From the NCBI GenBank assembly GCA_013141055.1, contig JABFRS010000001.1:186001-250000 (forward strand): a stretch of 64,000 bases of DNA. Direction: 5' to 3'. Below are positions 44,455 through 53,566 of the stretch, piece by piece (within the stretch, counting starts at the first letter, position 1; the number at the start of each line of letters is the position of its first letter). This stretch comes from Cyclobacteriaceae bacterium. Lineage in GTDB: Bacteria > Bacteroidota > Bacteroidia > Cytophagales > Cyclobacteriaceae. A program made the position numbers and the translations under genes. The notes under the pieces are model-generated. The model did not search any database, was not told the DNA's origin, and saw only the letters and a list, made by a program, of their open reading frames with translations.

Positions 44455-45033
44455 TCAATTCATTAATTTACTATACAAAACGGTCCACCACTTCTTCTTT
44501 GAGACAACAGTAGACGTGATCAACTCGCTTTCAATTTTTCGAAACGATTTAATTTGAAAATCCGGATTCATTTTCTCCTGAAGCTCAATTTCATTTAAGA
44601 GTTCCTGAGCATCGGATTTCAGTTCACTCGATAAATCAGACAAAGACCGTCCGGAATATTCTGGTTCTTCAAAGTCAAACATGTAATATCCGATCCCCTG
44701 GAGAAATGGATAGTCATCATAGCCAAGATCGTAATAAAAATCGTGAAGAATCCGATCCCTAGTTTCCTTTCCCATGATGAGGGCTCTAAGATTTGCCTTG
44801 ATTTTCCAAAGCATAAATTCATTCTCATCAAAATGCGGTACAAATATCTTATTGAATTCGTAATGGGCTCCTTTTTGGTTGTAATTAAAAGAAAACACAG
44901 CTAGTGCAAGTTCATCATTAAGGTTATCCAGCAGGTCCCCTTGTGAATAAAGCCATTGCTCAAATTCTTTAAGGGGAATTTCCTCTTCAATAGTCATGAA
45001 GATCCGTTCTTTTAGGGTTAGTTGTGGTTCCAT
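44455..45033 (-). CDS. Hypothetical protein, first gene of the RNA-repair operon
   Basis: A 192-residue acidic soluble protein with no recognised family. It contains ETRDRILHDFYYD (Arg-Asp-x3-His), which loosely resembles some HEPN motifs, but the surrounding residues are mostly acidic and aromatic, so this is weak. It ends 1 bp before the hen1 start and its ATG is the first of the operon. It may be an immunity-like or scaffolding protein (speculation). Confidence 0.55.
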   Translation of the reverse strand: MEPQLTLKERIFMTIEEEIPLKEFEQWLYSQGDLLDNLNDELALAVFSFNYNQKGAHYEFNKIFVPHFDENEFMLWKIKANLRALIMGKETRDRILHDFYYDLGYDDYPFLQGIGYYMFDFEEPEYSGRSLSDLSSELKSDAQELLNEIELQEKMNPDFQIKSFRKIESELITSTVVSKKKWWTVLYSKLMN

Positions 45034-45188
45034 ATTCTTTTTTTCTTGTCAAAACCACCCCTTCTTTTTGAAGGGGTGGGCAGCTTTTTTGCCTCGCTTG
45101 CCAATTGACGATTCAAATATTGGAGGCAACTACGCAGCCTTTTTGCGTAGTTGAATATATTTTCACTTATTTCATAAAAATCTTCTCC
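45034..45188. promoter_or_regulatory. Divergent regulatory spacer with hairpins (155 bp)
   Basis: Separates the minus-strand operon from the plus-strand WYL regulator. It contains a perfect 10-bp stem with T5 loop at 45055-45079 (CCACCCCTTC/GAAGGGGTGG), a perfect 9-bp stem at 45127-45153 (CAACTACGC/GCGTAGTTG), and a TTGCCTC/GAGGCAA pair at 45089-45129 partly overlapping the latter. These are likely operators for the WYL protein or RNA structures in the leaders. A stem followed by a T-run is oriented as a plus-strand terminator, but no plus-strand gene precedes it. Confidence 0.55.
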
Positions 45189-46214
45189 ATGCCTGTAAAC
45201 AGAAACGCCCTCATCAGATTCAGGACAATTGACAATTGTCTTCGAAATTCGGCCCGAAAGTGGACTTTAGAGGATTTGATTGAGGCATGTTCGGAGGCAC
45301 TATACGAATATGAGGGCATAGACAAAGGCGTGAGTACCAGGACCGTTCAGATGGACATCCAGCTTATGAGAAGTGATAAGCTCGGGTACAATGCACCCAT
45401 TGTGGTAAGTAATAAGAAGCATTACTCCTACAGTGATCCCAAATTCTCGATCACCAATAATCCGCTTTCCGGCGGAGACCTGGACAAGCTCACGGAAGTG
45501 GTTGACATCCTCAGGCATTTTAAACGATTCTCTCACTTTCAGGAAATGGTTGGGATGATCCATCGTCTGGAGGACAAAGTCAACAGCGCGAAAGGCAAGG
45601 GAAAGTCCATTGTACATTTGGAGACAAATGAGAACCTGCGAGGAATTGAATTTATCGATTCGGTCTATCAGTCGATAAAGAATAAGCAGGTACTTTTATT
45701 AACTTACCAATCATTTAAAGCAAGAACACCAAACGTGTTCAGCTTCCATGCCTATCTGCTTAAAGAATATCGAAATCGCTGGTTCGTATTGGGAAGAAAA
45801 AGCAGTAAAGAACCTCTAGTGAATTTAGCCCTGGACCGAATTAAAGAAATCAAGATTGCTGAAGAAGTAAAATATATTGATAATCTTGCGTTTGATGCAG
45901 ATGAGTATTATAAAGATGTGATTGGAGTTACCGTAAATGAAGGAAACCGTCCTCAACTCGTTCATCTTGCTATTGATCGAACTAACGCGCCGTATGTGAT
46001 CACCAAGCCCTTGCATCACACACAAAAAGTTGTGGCCAAATCCGCTGACGGCATTGAGATTACAATTGAAGTCATTTTAAACTTTGAATTAGAAAGGGAG
46101 ATATTGGGGTTTGGTGATTCGATTGTGGTATTGAAGCCTCAACGACTAAGGGAAAGGATTCATAAGAAGTTTGAGACTGCTATATCTAAATACACTCAAG
46201 AAACAAAAATCTAA
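45189..46214 (+). CDS. WYL-domain transcriptional regulator
   Basis: A 341-residue regulator. The N-terminus is a DeoR/HTH_11-like winged helix (RFRTIDNCLRN...WTLEDLIEACSEAL...STRTVQMDIQLMRS), the middle a linker helix, and the C-terminus the WYL domain (SFHAYLLKEYRNRWFVLGR, then DRIKEIKI and the C-terminal extension RLRERIHKKFETAI). WYL proteins sense ligands such as nucleic acids or nucleotides and control DNA-damage or defence loci. I chose the ATG at 45189 because an upstream opening (45105) adds 28 unrelated residues. Divergent from the RNA-repair operon, so probably its regulator. Confidence 0.88.
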   Translation: MPVNRNALIRFRTIDNCLRNSARKWTLEDLIEACSEALYEYEGIDKGVSTRTVQMDIQLMRSDKLGYNAPIVVSNKKHYSYSDPKFSITNNPLSGGDLDKLTEVVDILRHFKRFSHFQEMVGMIHRLEDKVNSAKGKGKSIVHLETNENLRGIEFIDSVYQSIKNKQVLLLTYQSFKARTPNVFSFHAYLLKEYRNRWFVLGRKSSKEPLVNLALDRIKEIKIAEEVKYIDNLAFDADEYYKDVIGVTVNEGNRPQLVHLAIDRTNAPYVITKPLHHTQKVVAKSADGIEITIEVILNFELEREILGFGDSIVVLKPQRLRERIHKKFETAISKYTQETKI

Positions 46215-46245
46215 CGACGATAAACTTTAATTAATTACCATAATC

Positions 46246-47601
46246 ATGCTAAGACTTTACATCGCCTATTGTCTAACATCCCTCTGTTTTTTTTCGATTT
46301 CATGCTCCTCCAATGAATCAAAAACGACAATTAAAAAAGAAAAGATCAGTGTTCTAAATACTAATTTCTACAGTGCAGTAATGATTTTTATTGATGATGA
46401 AAATCTAACTGAACAAACGGTTATTAATGCGCTGACGTTAAGCTTGCCGAGATTTAAGCATGTTGAAGCCTTTCCGGATTCAATACTCCACGATGGCTAC
46501 AATGTTCGAATCCTTGCAAGTGGTGATGAAGGCTTTTTTATACCCGACACGTCTATGATCTACGTTAAGGAATATTTATCAAAAGACGAATTAAAAGCTC
46601 TTCAAAAATCGTCGGGTGCGATTGATCTCACTTTCTTTGGAACACCTGAAGATGTGATTGAAAAACAGCTTTTGATTTCTAAAACAGTAGCATCATTGAC
46701 CAATGGTAAACAGGTAATTATTGGCGACCTAAACACATTTCAATTTTATTCTAATGAAGAGTGGAATAAGCATCGAATTTCCAACTTCATGGATTCGATA
46801 AAAGATATAACAAATCAGATTACAGTACATCTATATCGCGATGAAAATCAATTGTGCAGAGCCGTAACGTTAGGGATGAATAAATTCTGTTTACCGGAAC
46901 TGTCCATAAAGGGTTTTACGTGTTCAGATCAGAACACATTTGGAAATCTTATCAATGCCGCGGCGCAAACAATGGCTGAAAATCCAATTATAAATGACGA
47001 TTTGACTTTAGACATAGATTTGACAAAAATCAAGAATCAACATGTCCGCGAGCATCTTATGACTGATCTTTATGCTAACTCGAAGAAAGCCGCAACTATA
47101 AAATTACAGGCAGTTGATCCAGAGGAAGGAGATAATGATTCGCCTCAGTTTGTTTTCATGTTTGACAATCCGACTTACGCGTCTTCATATGAAGCACAAA
47201 ATGCAGTCGTGGACAGCCTGTTTGGATCCACAGATGCAATTGAATATACCGACCATGATGATGAATTAATTTCGGCAAGCCAAAAAGCACGCAAGCGTCT
47301 TCCTGAATTAAAGCAGATGTTTCTCGATGGGTTAAAACCAGGTTATGCGATAATGATCAAACTTCCATTCAAGGTTGATGACGGAGTGGGCAATGAATGG
47401 ATGTGGGTAGAAGTGACATCGTGGTCTGATAAAGAGAATACCGGAATTCTTCAAAATGAGCCTTTCAATATCAAGGACCTAAAGGTTGGAGCTATCGTGA
47501 ATTTCGATGAAGCACAAATTTTTGATTACATCCTGAACAACCCAGATGGGACATCCGAAGGAAATACAACTGGAGATATTATTGAGAAGAGAAATCAATG
47601 A
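46246..47601 (+). CDS. Lipoprotein with C-terminal DUF2314-like domain
   Basis: A 451-residue lipoprotein (signal ending FFSISCSSNE, Cys20). The last 150 residues match DUF2314: FLDGLKPGYAIMIKLPFKVDDGVGNEWMWVEV..., then GAIVNFDEAQIFDYI. The N-terminal 280 residues are acidic and of unknown fold. It lies 31 bp after the WYL gene on the same strand. DUF2314 proteins occur in defence and immunity contexts, but the role is not clear. Confidence 0.65.
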   Translation: MLRLYIAYCLTSLCFFSISCSSNESKTTIKKEKISVLNTNFYSAVMIFIDDENLTEQTVINALTLSLPRFKHVEAFPDSILHDGYNVRILASGDEGFFIPDTSMIYVKEYLSKDELKALQKSSGAIDLTFFGTPEDVIEKQLLISKTVASLTNGKQVIIGDLNTFQFYSNEEWNKHRISNFMDSIKDITNQITVHLYRDENQLCRAVTLGMNKFCLPELSIKGFTCSDQNTFGNLINAAAQTMAENPIINDDLTLDIDLTKIKNQHVREHLMTDLYANSKKAATIKLQAVDPEEGDNDSPQFVFMFDNPTYASSYEAQNAVVDSLFGSTDAIEYTDHDDELISASQKARKRLPELKQMFLDGLKPGYAIMIKLPFKVDDGVGNEWMWVEVTSWSDKENTGILQNEPFNIKDLKVGAIVNFDEAQIFDYILNNPDGTSEGNTTGDIIEKRNQ

Positions 47602-47809
47602 ACTTGAAAGGTTTATTGTGGATTTCCTTAGATCATTTATCAAACCAGTGATCGAATTAGTTCAATAACCAAGAACCTGAGAACAGTTGTTAAGAGAAAG
47701 ATTATAAAATGGCTAAAAATCAAGATATTAGATTGTCAATCGGCAACCACTAAAATCATTTTTTAGTTGAATTGACGCAAACGCTATCATCAACCTTCTG
47801 CCCACCACC

Positions 47810-50800
47810 TTGACAGATTCTAATTTCGATCCAATTCAGAACCGGGACGCCTGGGCCTCCATCAGAGGGTTCGTATATCAGGTTGATATAACAATTCTGA
47901 GATGGATTTGTCTTAACGAAGATCAAATACTTGAACTTGAGGCTGGGGAGGATATCGATATCATAGGTGCCAATATTAATGGCCAATCTGAAAGACAGTT
48001 AGAGCAGATAAAGTTTAGAGAATCAAATCTTACTCTTAATTCCGAAATTGTAATTGAATTGCTGGTGAATTTTTGCAATCACCGCATCAATAATCCAGAT
48101 ACAAAAATTCTATTCAGGTATGTCACAAACGCGAACTATTCAACAGAGAGGCCAGCACTTTTTCTAGATGGCAAAGGCGGAATCGAAACTTGGATTGAAC
48201 TTAGATCCCTGGCAGCCATTCCTCCAGATGACGAAAGATTTATTACCATTTATAATCACTTTCAATCGCTTCTCACGGAAACAATTGGAAGTAACGAAAA
48301 AAAAGAAGAAAAATCCCAATTTAGGATAGCCTTAGATTTCATTTCAAAAAAATCTAATTTCATTGACTTGATCCGTGACTTTGAATGGAGTCTGAATAAC
48401 AAAGCGGAAAAAACACTTCTTGATGAAATTCAAAAGATCCTCGCAGAAAAAAGATTAGTTCCTGAAGGAGCAGACATCAACAATGTATACAAGAACTTAT
48501 TCGTATTCATTTTTAAATTATTATCCCAGAAGGGTTTAAAGTCTCTCAATAGAAATCAACTAACAAGTTGCATTCAATCCACGCTCAGCGAAGGCGACCT
48601 AGCAATTTTTAGCTTTATCACAGAAACCTTTCAGACCCTCAATCGCAGAGTATTAAAATTAGAGGAAAAACTGGCCTTAGAGTCAGTTGACATTCAATCA
48701 CTTCAATCTGGACTAAGCAATGCAAATACGCAAATTGGTAAGTTTGATTTACTGCGCGTAAATTTTTCCTCTCAATTACCTCTTGAAATTCAAAATGGGT
48801 CACGTAGAGAGAAGAAAGTTCAAGAAATCAACATACTAAAAAATCAAACTACTTGGATTTTCTTTCATGGCATTAATGGAACGGGAAAATCTCAACTCGC
48901 TGCACTTATCTGTTTATCATCCAGCAGCTATTGGTGGCTCGATTTACGAGGGTTTAAAGACGACTATCAAAAGTCTACTTCACAAATTTTACTTTTCATG
49001 GAATGGGTTTCCAAAGTTCCTTTGGAAACCCATTTACCTTCCTGGCTTAACAAAGTAAAAGAAAAAATACCCGCCGGATCGGTAATTATATTTAATGATC
49101 TACCCACTTTATCAAATGACTCGTTGGGTGATTTACTAGTCCACCTCACTAACGCTTTTCAAGAGTCAGGTATAAACCTTTTAACCACTTCGAATTCACG
49201 ATTACCCGTAGCAATAAAAGAGAAAATCAATCCCAAAAGAATTGTTGAATACGATGATTTTTCATTTGATACAGAGGAGGTGCGAGAATGCCTAATAAAT
49301 AATGGCGCAGACGACAAAGTCTTAAATTATTCTTCTCTCATATGTTCAATTTGCCACAAGAACCCTAGGTTAATTAATTCCGCTATACAACACCTTAAAA
49401 GTATAAATTGGGGAAAAGATTCTTCTGATCTATTCGAAGTATTAATTAAAAAAGAATTTCAACATGATATAATTGAAGATACTCAAAGATCGATAAAGAA
49501 ATTTATCACTAACGAGTACTCCAGAGAACTTTTATACAGATTAAGTTTAATTACCTGGGATTTCCGCATTGAGGATATCGATGCTGTATGCGAAATCGAG
49601 ATTAAAATCAATCTACCAGGAGATAAATTAATCGATCTTACCAATTCATGGATTCAACAGCAAACTACAAACTTCTATTATGTCTCTCCAATTATTCATG
49701 ATCTTGGAAAGAAAGTCCTGAGCAAAGATCAAGTTCAAAACATCTATTTTGCGCTAGGCAAATCCATCATATCCGGACCACTACTTGATACGGTAACTGC
49801 CAGTAGAGCCATCAACTGTTTTATTCAAGCTGATCAAACTGATATGGCCGGACAAATATTAATCAACGTATACAGGTCCGCAAAAAATGCTAACGAAATA
49901 AAAACACTCAAAGAATGGGGATTTACAAACTACTGGATGACGACACCATTTCCATCCAATATGAACGTCGCCCTACGATGTTTCATTATTAACGAACAAA
50001 TTAGGACACAAACCCTTTTGAAAAATAATACCAAAAAACTAGTAGACAAATTAATTCAACTTTCTAATGACCCTGGCAACACAGCCTCGACCAAGGCAAT
50101 TGTTCTTTTGATGTGCCTTAATCATATTAAATCATCACCCCAAATTTTTCTATACAAACTTCAGGAATTGGCAACTATAAATTTCACGGATTCTCCAGAA
50201 GTCAGAAACCTGTTATCAACTAACACCTTAATGCCAATTCTATGGAGCGAAGCTCAATTCATAACTTTAGAAACCGATATTATTAAATGGCTAAAGCTAA
50301 TATTCAAGTTTGAAAAGCTATTAGCACTTAATCTGACCACGGACTCAATTGCTAAATCAGGAATAGTCATGATTTGTAGTAAAATTAGTGATCGGGCAAA
50401 TAAAGACGACGATGAACCAAAAAAAATCAAAGTTTTAAAAACGCTGGAGAAATTATCGTCTCTTGTAAGTATTGAAAAAGATGAGACATTAAACGCAATC
50501 ATTAATCGAAGTATTATTCTCTTTCACGTTGAAAAGTTAGGTAACGAAAATGCCGCAATATCCCGATCCGAAAAGATCCTTTCAAAGTTAAAAAATCCAG
50601 AAGCAAAATACACCATATTTAAAACTTTGGGGACGTATTACTTCTATTCTAAGGAGAAAGTAAAGAGCGCCTCCTGGATCAGAAATGCAATTGAAACAAA
50701 TTCAATCACAGCGTCAGATTTTCCTGAACTACTCATTTTTAATGCTTCCGTTATTTCTTCTTCTGAACCGGGAGAGGCCGTTGCCAATTGCCTAAGAGCC

Positions 50801-52057
50801 GTAAAGATCTCTTCAAAATCTAAGTATTATTCAGAATTAGACTTTTTAGGAGTACAATGCGAATTAGGAATAAGCTACTGGCTTAATGATAACCTGTTGG
50901 CGTCATTTGAGGTATTTGAGGTAGTAGTAGAGAAATTATTCGACCTAAAAAATATTGAAACCTATGATTGGAAAAGATTTTACCAGCTGATCGGACATTC
51001 CTTAGGCTACATCGCCGCGCTAATATTGGACAAACGAACTCCTCTTCTTAATGGTGAGCCTTTTTTCAAGCCCTATCAAGGGATGTTCATGACAAAAAAT
51101 AATGAAATAGCTAAACTATATAACGAGGCTGATGATCCTGCCATATTAGTTCAAATGGCCTTCTTTGCTGAAGGTCTAGGAAATATGCCAAAAGCATATT
51201 TCTGGTCAGTTAAAGCTTTTGATCTTTCGAGAAAAATTAAAAGCGATCGAATGCTCACGATGGTGTCAACAACCTGTTCCCACCATTTCATTTTAAATGA
51301 CAAATTCGAGGAGGCCCTCGAATCGACATTGTTAGCAACCGCTATTTCATCACATTTTCAGGAAAGCTCGGATAAGCGCTATGAAACGCTTAAAAAAATT
51401 GATCTAACAACTTTTCTCTCCAAAAAACCAGATCCAAAATGGGACACTGCCGAAGACACAACAATTACTTTCGCAGTAACTCCAATGTTTATTCGCATTT
51501 TGTTGCTATCAATTGAGAACGCATCGGACAAGAAGATCAAAATAAAAAGGTTCCTTAAGATGGTACATGGATACCAGTCCAAAGCATCAGACAAAGAAAG
51601 TTGGAAATCACTAGCCAACATCACTGAAAATATTCTCAATAATAAAATTTCCATTGCTGAACTAATTGAACAAATTAAAGTCTTTGGTCAATCCAATAAA
51701 AGAAATTTTCAGATGCTTGCGTGTTTAGGTATAATTTCATTGTCGAAAGATCCTAAAATTATCGTTGAGCAACTCATAAATGTCTGTCCGATAATACTAC
51801 AAACTAATCGAAAGAGCATTAACAAATACTTAATTATACCATTTGTCAAGAATCGAATGATATTTGCATGGCGTGAATTCTTTATTGGCGAAAAAGAAGA
51901 TCTTGAAAAAGAAATCAAAGTTATTCAATATATCGATCCGAGCCTTCCTAACGCTTGTCAACAAATCATCAATCCAATCCTGTCTGAACTTGGAATTAAA
52001 CTTTCAACTGAACGAAAAGCTTGGTTAGATAATGTGTCACAAAACGAAAACGTGTAA
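47810..52057 (+). CDS. Large defence-type P-loop NTPase with N-terminal nuclease-like domain
   Basis: A 1415-residue soluble protein in three parts. Residues 1-130 look like a PD-(D/E)xK nuclease of the DUF4297/Cap4 kind: RGFVYQVDITILRW, ELEAGEDIDI (Asp48/Asp50) and LEQIKFR (Gln66-x-Lys68). Residues about 335-560 form a P-loop NTPase with Walker A GINGTGKSQ (354-362) and hydrophobic Walker B VIIFNDLP, as in STAND/NACHT proteins. Residues from about 570 on are helical, TPR-like repeats, typical of a sensor. STAND proteins with nuclease effectors (Avs-like) sense phage proteins. Start TTG 47810; no in-frame ATG upstream. AT-rich compared with its neighbours. Confidence 0.7.
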   Translation: MTDSNFDPIQNRDAWASIRGFVYQVDITILRWICLNEDQILELEAGEDIDIIGANINGQSERQLEQIKFRESNLTLNSEIVIELLVNFCNHRINNPDTKILFRYVTNANYSTERPALFLDGKGGIETWIELRSLAAIPPDDERFITIYNHFQSLLTETIGSNEKKEEKSQFRIALDFISKKSNFIDLIRDFEWSLNNKAEKTLLDEIQKILAEKRLVPEGADINNVYKNLFVFIFKLLSQKGLKSLNRNQLTSCIQSTLSEGDLAIFSFITETFQTLNRRVLKLEEKLALESVDIQSLQSGLSNANTQIGKFDLLRVNFSSQLPLEIQNGSRREKKVQEINILKNQTTWIFFHGINGTGKSQLAALICLSSSSYWWLDLRGFKDDYQKSTSQILLFMEWVSKVPLETHLPSWLNKVKEKIPAGSVIIFNDLPTLSNDSLGDLLVHLTNAFQESGINLLTTSNSRLPVAIKEKINPKRIVEYDDFSFDTEEVRECLINNGADDKVLNYSSLICSICHKNPRLINSAIQHLKSINWGKDSSDLFEVLIKKEFQHDIIEDTQRSIKKFITNEYSRELLYRLSLITWDFRIEDIDAVCEIEIKINLPGDKLIDLTNSWIQQQTTNFYYVSPIIHDLGKKVLSKDQVQNIYFALGKSIISGPLLDTVTASRAINCFIQADQTDMAGQILINVYRSAKNANEIKTLKEWGFTNYWMTTPFPSNMNVALRCFIINEQIRTQTLLKNNTKKLVDKLIQLSNDPGNTASTKAIVLLMCLNHIKSSPQIFLYKLQELATINFTDSPEVRNLLSTNTLMPILWSEAQFITLETDIIKWLKLIFKFEKLLALNLTTDSIAKSGIVMICSKISDRANKDDDEPKKIKVLKTLEKLSSLVSIEKDETLNAIINRSIILFHVEKLGNENAAISRSEKILSKLKNPEAKYTIFKTLGTYYFYSKEKVKSASWIRNAIETNSITASDFPELLIFNASVISSSEPGEAVANCLRAVKISSKSKYYSELDFLGVQCELGISYWLNDNLLASFEVFEVVVEKLFDLKNIETYDWKRFYQLIGHSLGYIAALILDKRTPLLNGEPFFKPYQGMFMTKNNEIAKLYNEADDPAILVQMAFFAEGLGNMPKAYFWSVKAFDLSRKIKSDRMLTMVSTTCSHHFILNDKFEEALESTLLATAISSHFQESSDKRYETLKKIDLTTFLSKKPDPKWDTAEDTTITFAVTPMFIRILLLSIENASDKKIKIKRFLKMVHGYQSKASDKESWKSLANITENILNNKISIAELIEQIKVFGQSNKRNFQMLACLGIISLSKDPKIIVEQLINVCPIILQTNRKSINKYLIIPFVKNRMIFAWREFFIGEKEDLEKEIKVIQYIDPSLPNACQQIINPILSELGIKLSTERKAWLDNVSQNENV

Positions 52058-52068
52058 TTATTTCGTTC

Positions 52069-52221
52069 GCTGGAATTACAGTTGAATATAGTCTTACTCC
52101 ATTTAGTCAAACCCTAATACCAATAATTTCATCACTTGGACGATGGGTTGATAAGAATGAAAAGAAATTGCAGGCAATAATTTTAAAAAGGAAAGATATC
52201 CTCATCAGGAAACGCTCTTAA
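52069..52221 (+). pseudogene. HxlR-family regulator, C-terminal fragment
   Basis: The frame reads VEYSLTPFSQTLIPIISSLGRW followed by a short basic tail and TAA at 52219-52221. VEYsLTp-G-sL-P-L-W is the hallmark of the last third of HxlR winged-helix regulators. The N-terminal DNA-binding half is missing, because the frame begins 12 bp after the stop of the 1415-residue protein gene. The fragment probably marks a recombination or insertion junction. Confidence 0.75.
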
Positions 52222-52500
52222 GGTTTGCCGATCCTTAATTACATTGGATCAATTATAGGTTGGTGGGACGAATATTATTAATTACATAAATCATGTCAGG
52301 TATAGAGTAGTTGAGGACATGAAAATGACGGTTATCACCTTTTGACGGAAGATTGAGACCACTCACATCAACGACCGATACAATATCTTCTTCAACTTGC
52401 ATTAATGAACTGAATAACTAACTTTGTTAAGTAATGAAAAACAATCAGCTTCGGATTGTTTAGGGATCGTTCGAGATGATTCGGTAATAACTGGTACGAA

Positions 52501-52525
52501 TTTGTTACTTTGTGATTGTAACAAA
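52501..52525. repeat. Inverted TTTGTTAC pair (right end)
   Basis: TTTGTTAC at 52501-52508 and GTAACAAA at 52518-52525 around 9 bp. It has the same arms as the hairpin upstream of the integrase gene (33301-33328). Confidence 0.5.
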
Positions 52526-52640
52526 AAGATATTCAAGCACAAGAATATTCTGCATCGGCAAGTGATAGTCAGAACGGCTTGACTACCGGCGAGGTGTTAG
52601 TGACAAAATCGTATCTGACAATTTGAAACGCACTCAGATA

Positions 52641-53564
52641 TCATCTGCCCACTGATTTACCTGGTGGGATATTTTTCGGCTTAACAATCGTGAAGACCCT
52701 GGAAATTGTAAAGCCAAACCGTATGTCTCCTTTAAAGAAGTCACCATTGGTTTCCGAAATGAAACTTCGCTCCGTCATGCCGGCAGAGTTGGTGAAATTC
52801 AATTGAAAGACGTGACCACCCGTTTCTATATCAAACCCGATCGCGAAGGAGTTATAGGTGCCCGGTAATTTATAATCCGGCAATTGGTAATAATATTCCG
52901 CATTAAGACTAATTCTCTTGCTTAACTTAATTCTGCCACCCGCTCCAATGGCGTAGATATCATTAGGATCCGTTGCTCCCTCTACGAGATTATAGTGAAT
53001 GATCGTGGGCATAATCTGCAAAGACAGGCTCTCACTAAATTTTCTTGCGATTAGTAGTTGGCCGGAATAAAACAAATTTGATTCCAGGTAATTGATTCGT
53101 GTCGGGTCCGAGAAATTCAGTGTCTTGTACATGACCGATGCAGTGGCACTTATGGAAACAGGAGTATTCCTGCTGCCGGAAGATTGTCTTACTAATTTAT
53201 ACTTTGTGAATCCATCATATTGCTTTTGATAAGTACTTCTGCCAACCCCAATCATCCATCGTTTTGTCAAGCCGTAGTCTAGGCCTATCCGCATAGTAGC
53301 CTGATCCAAACCCCAAAGTTCATAGGGTCCGCTGCTTATAAATCCAAATCGATGGGAGATCCGCAAGTCAAGAACTCCCGCTGCCACGTTCTCGATGGAA
53401 TGTCCGTTGATAATACGGGTGGTCTTAAATGTTGCCGTCGCATAGTCCGGCTTTCTGTCTTTCTCTGACTCCTGTTCCAACATTTTCATCATGTCGTCCT
53501 GTGAGACGCCAGGTACAGAAATAGATAAGCCGCCAACAAGCAGCAGAAGAATAAAACATCTCAT
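52641..53564 (-). CDS. DUF5777 family beta-barrel protein
   Basis: A 307-residue outer-membrane-type protein with a signal peptide and alternating strands: YATATFKTTRIINGHSIE, LDLRISHRFGFIS, YELWGLDQATMRIGLDYG. This matches DUF5777. It probably anchors or accompanies the exported redox proteins encoded upstream. It is the last gene of a five-gene minus-strand unit starting with the OB-fold protein, and is the first intact gene outside the island. Confidence 0.85.
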   Translation of the reverse strand: MRCFILLLLVGGLSISVPGVSQDDMMKMLEQESEKDRKPDYATATFKTTRIINGHSIENVAAGVLDLRISHRFGFISSGPYELWGLDQATMRIGLDYGLTKRWMIGVGRSTYQKQYDGFTKYKLVRQSSGSRNTPVSISATASVMYKTLNFSDPTRINYLESNLFYSGQLLIARKFSESLSLQIMPTIIHYNLVEGATDPNDIYAIGAGGRIKLSKRISLNAEYYYQLPDYKLPGTYNSFAIGFDIETGGHVFQLNFTNSAGMTERSFISETNGDFFKGDIRFGFTISRVFTIVKPKNIPPGKSVGR

Positions 53565-53566
53565 GA

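Larger units (their letters stand above)
52058..52640. other. Right island junction, 583 bp without an intact gene
   Basis: Contains the HxlR remnant (52069-52221), a possible minus-strand small frame of 49 codons at 52253-52402 (no similarity recognised) and an inverted TTTGTTAC pair (52501-52525). The right attachment site is probably here. Otherwise nothing was seen. Confidence 0.4.

Noticed and set aside
44455-45033. RDRILHDF in the first operon gene as a fifth HEPN motif
   Set aside because: R-D-x3-H fits loosely, but the neighbouring sequence is acidic and aromatic, unlike HEPN helices; not counted.
45055-45079. Hairpin followed by T-run as a simple terminator
   Set aside because: It is oriented to end plus-strand transcription, but there is no plus-strand gene before it; treated as a regulatory structure instead.
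52253-52402. Minus-strand frame of 49 codons with ATG
   Set aside because: It looks protein-like in parts (IPDMIYVINNIRP), but is short, has no recognised family and lies in a decayed junction; not strong enough to call a gene.
33329-52628. Short direct repeat AATTTGAA at both island ends as attachment core
   Set aside because: Only 8 bp match in AT-rich sequence; likely chance.
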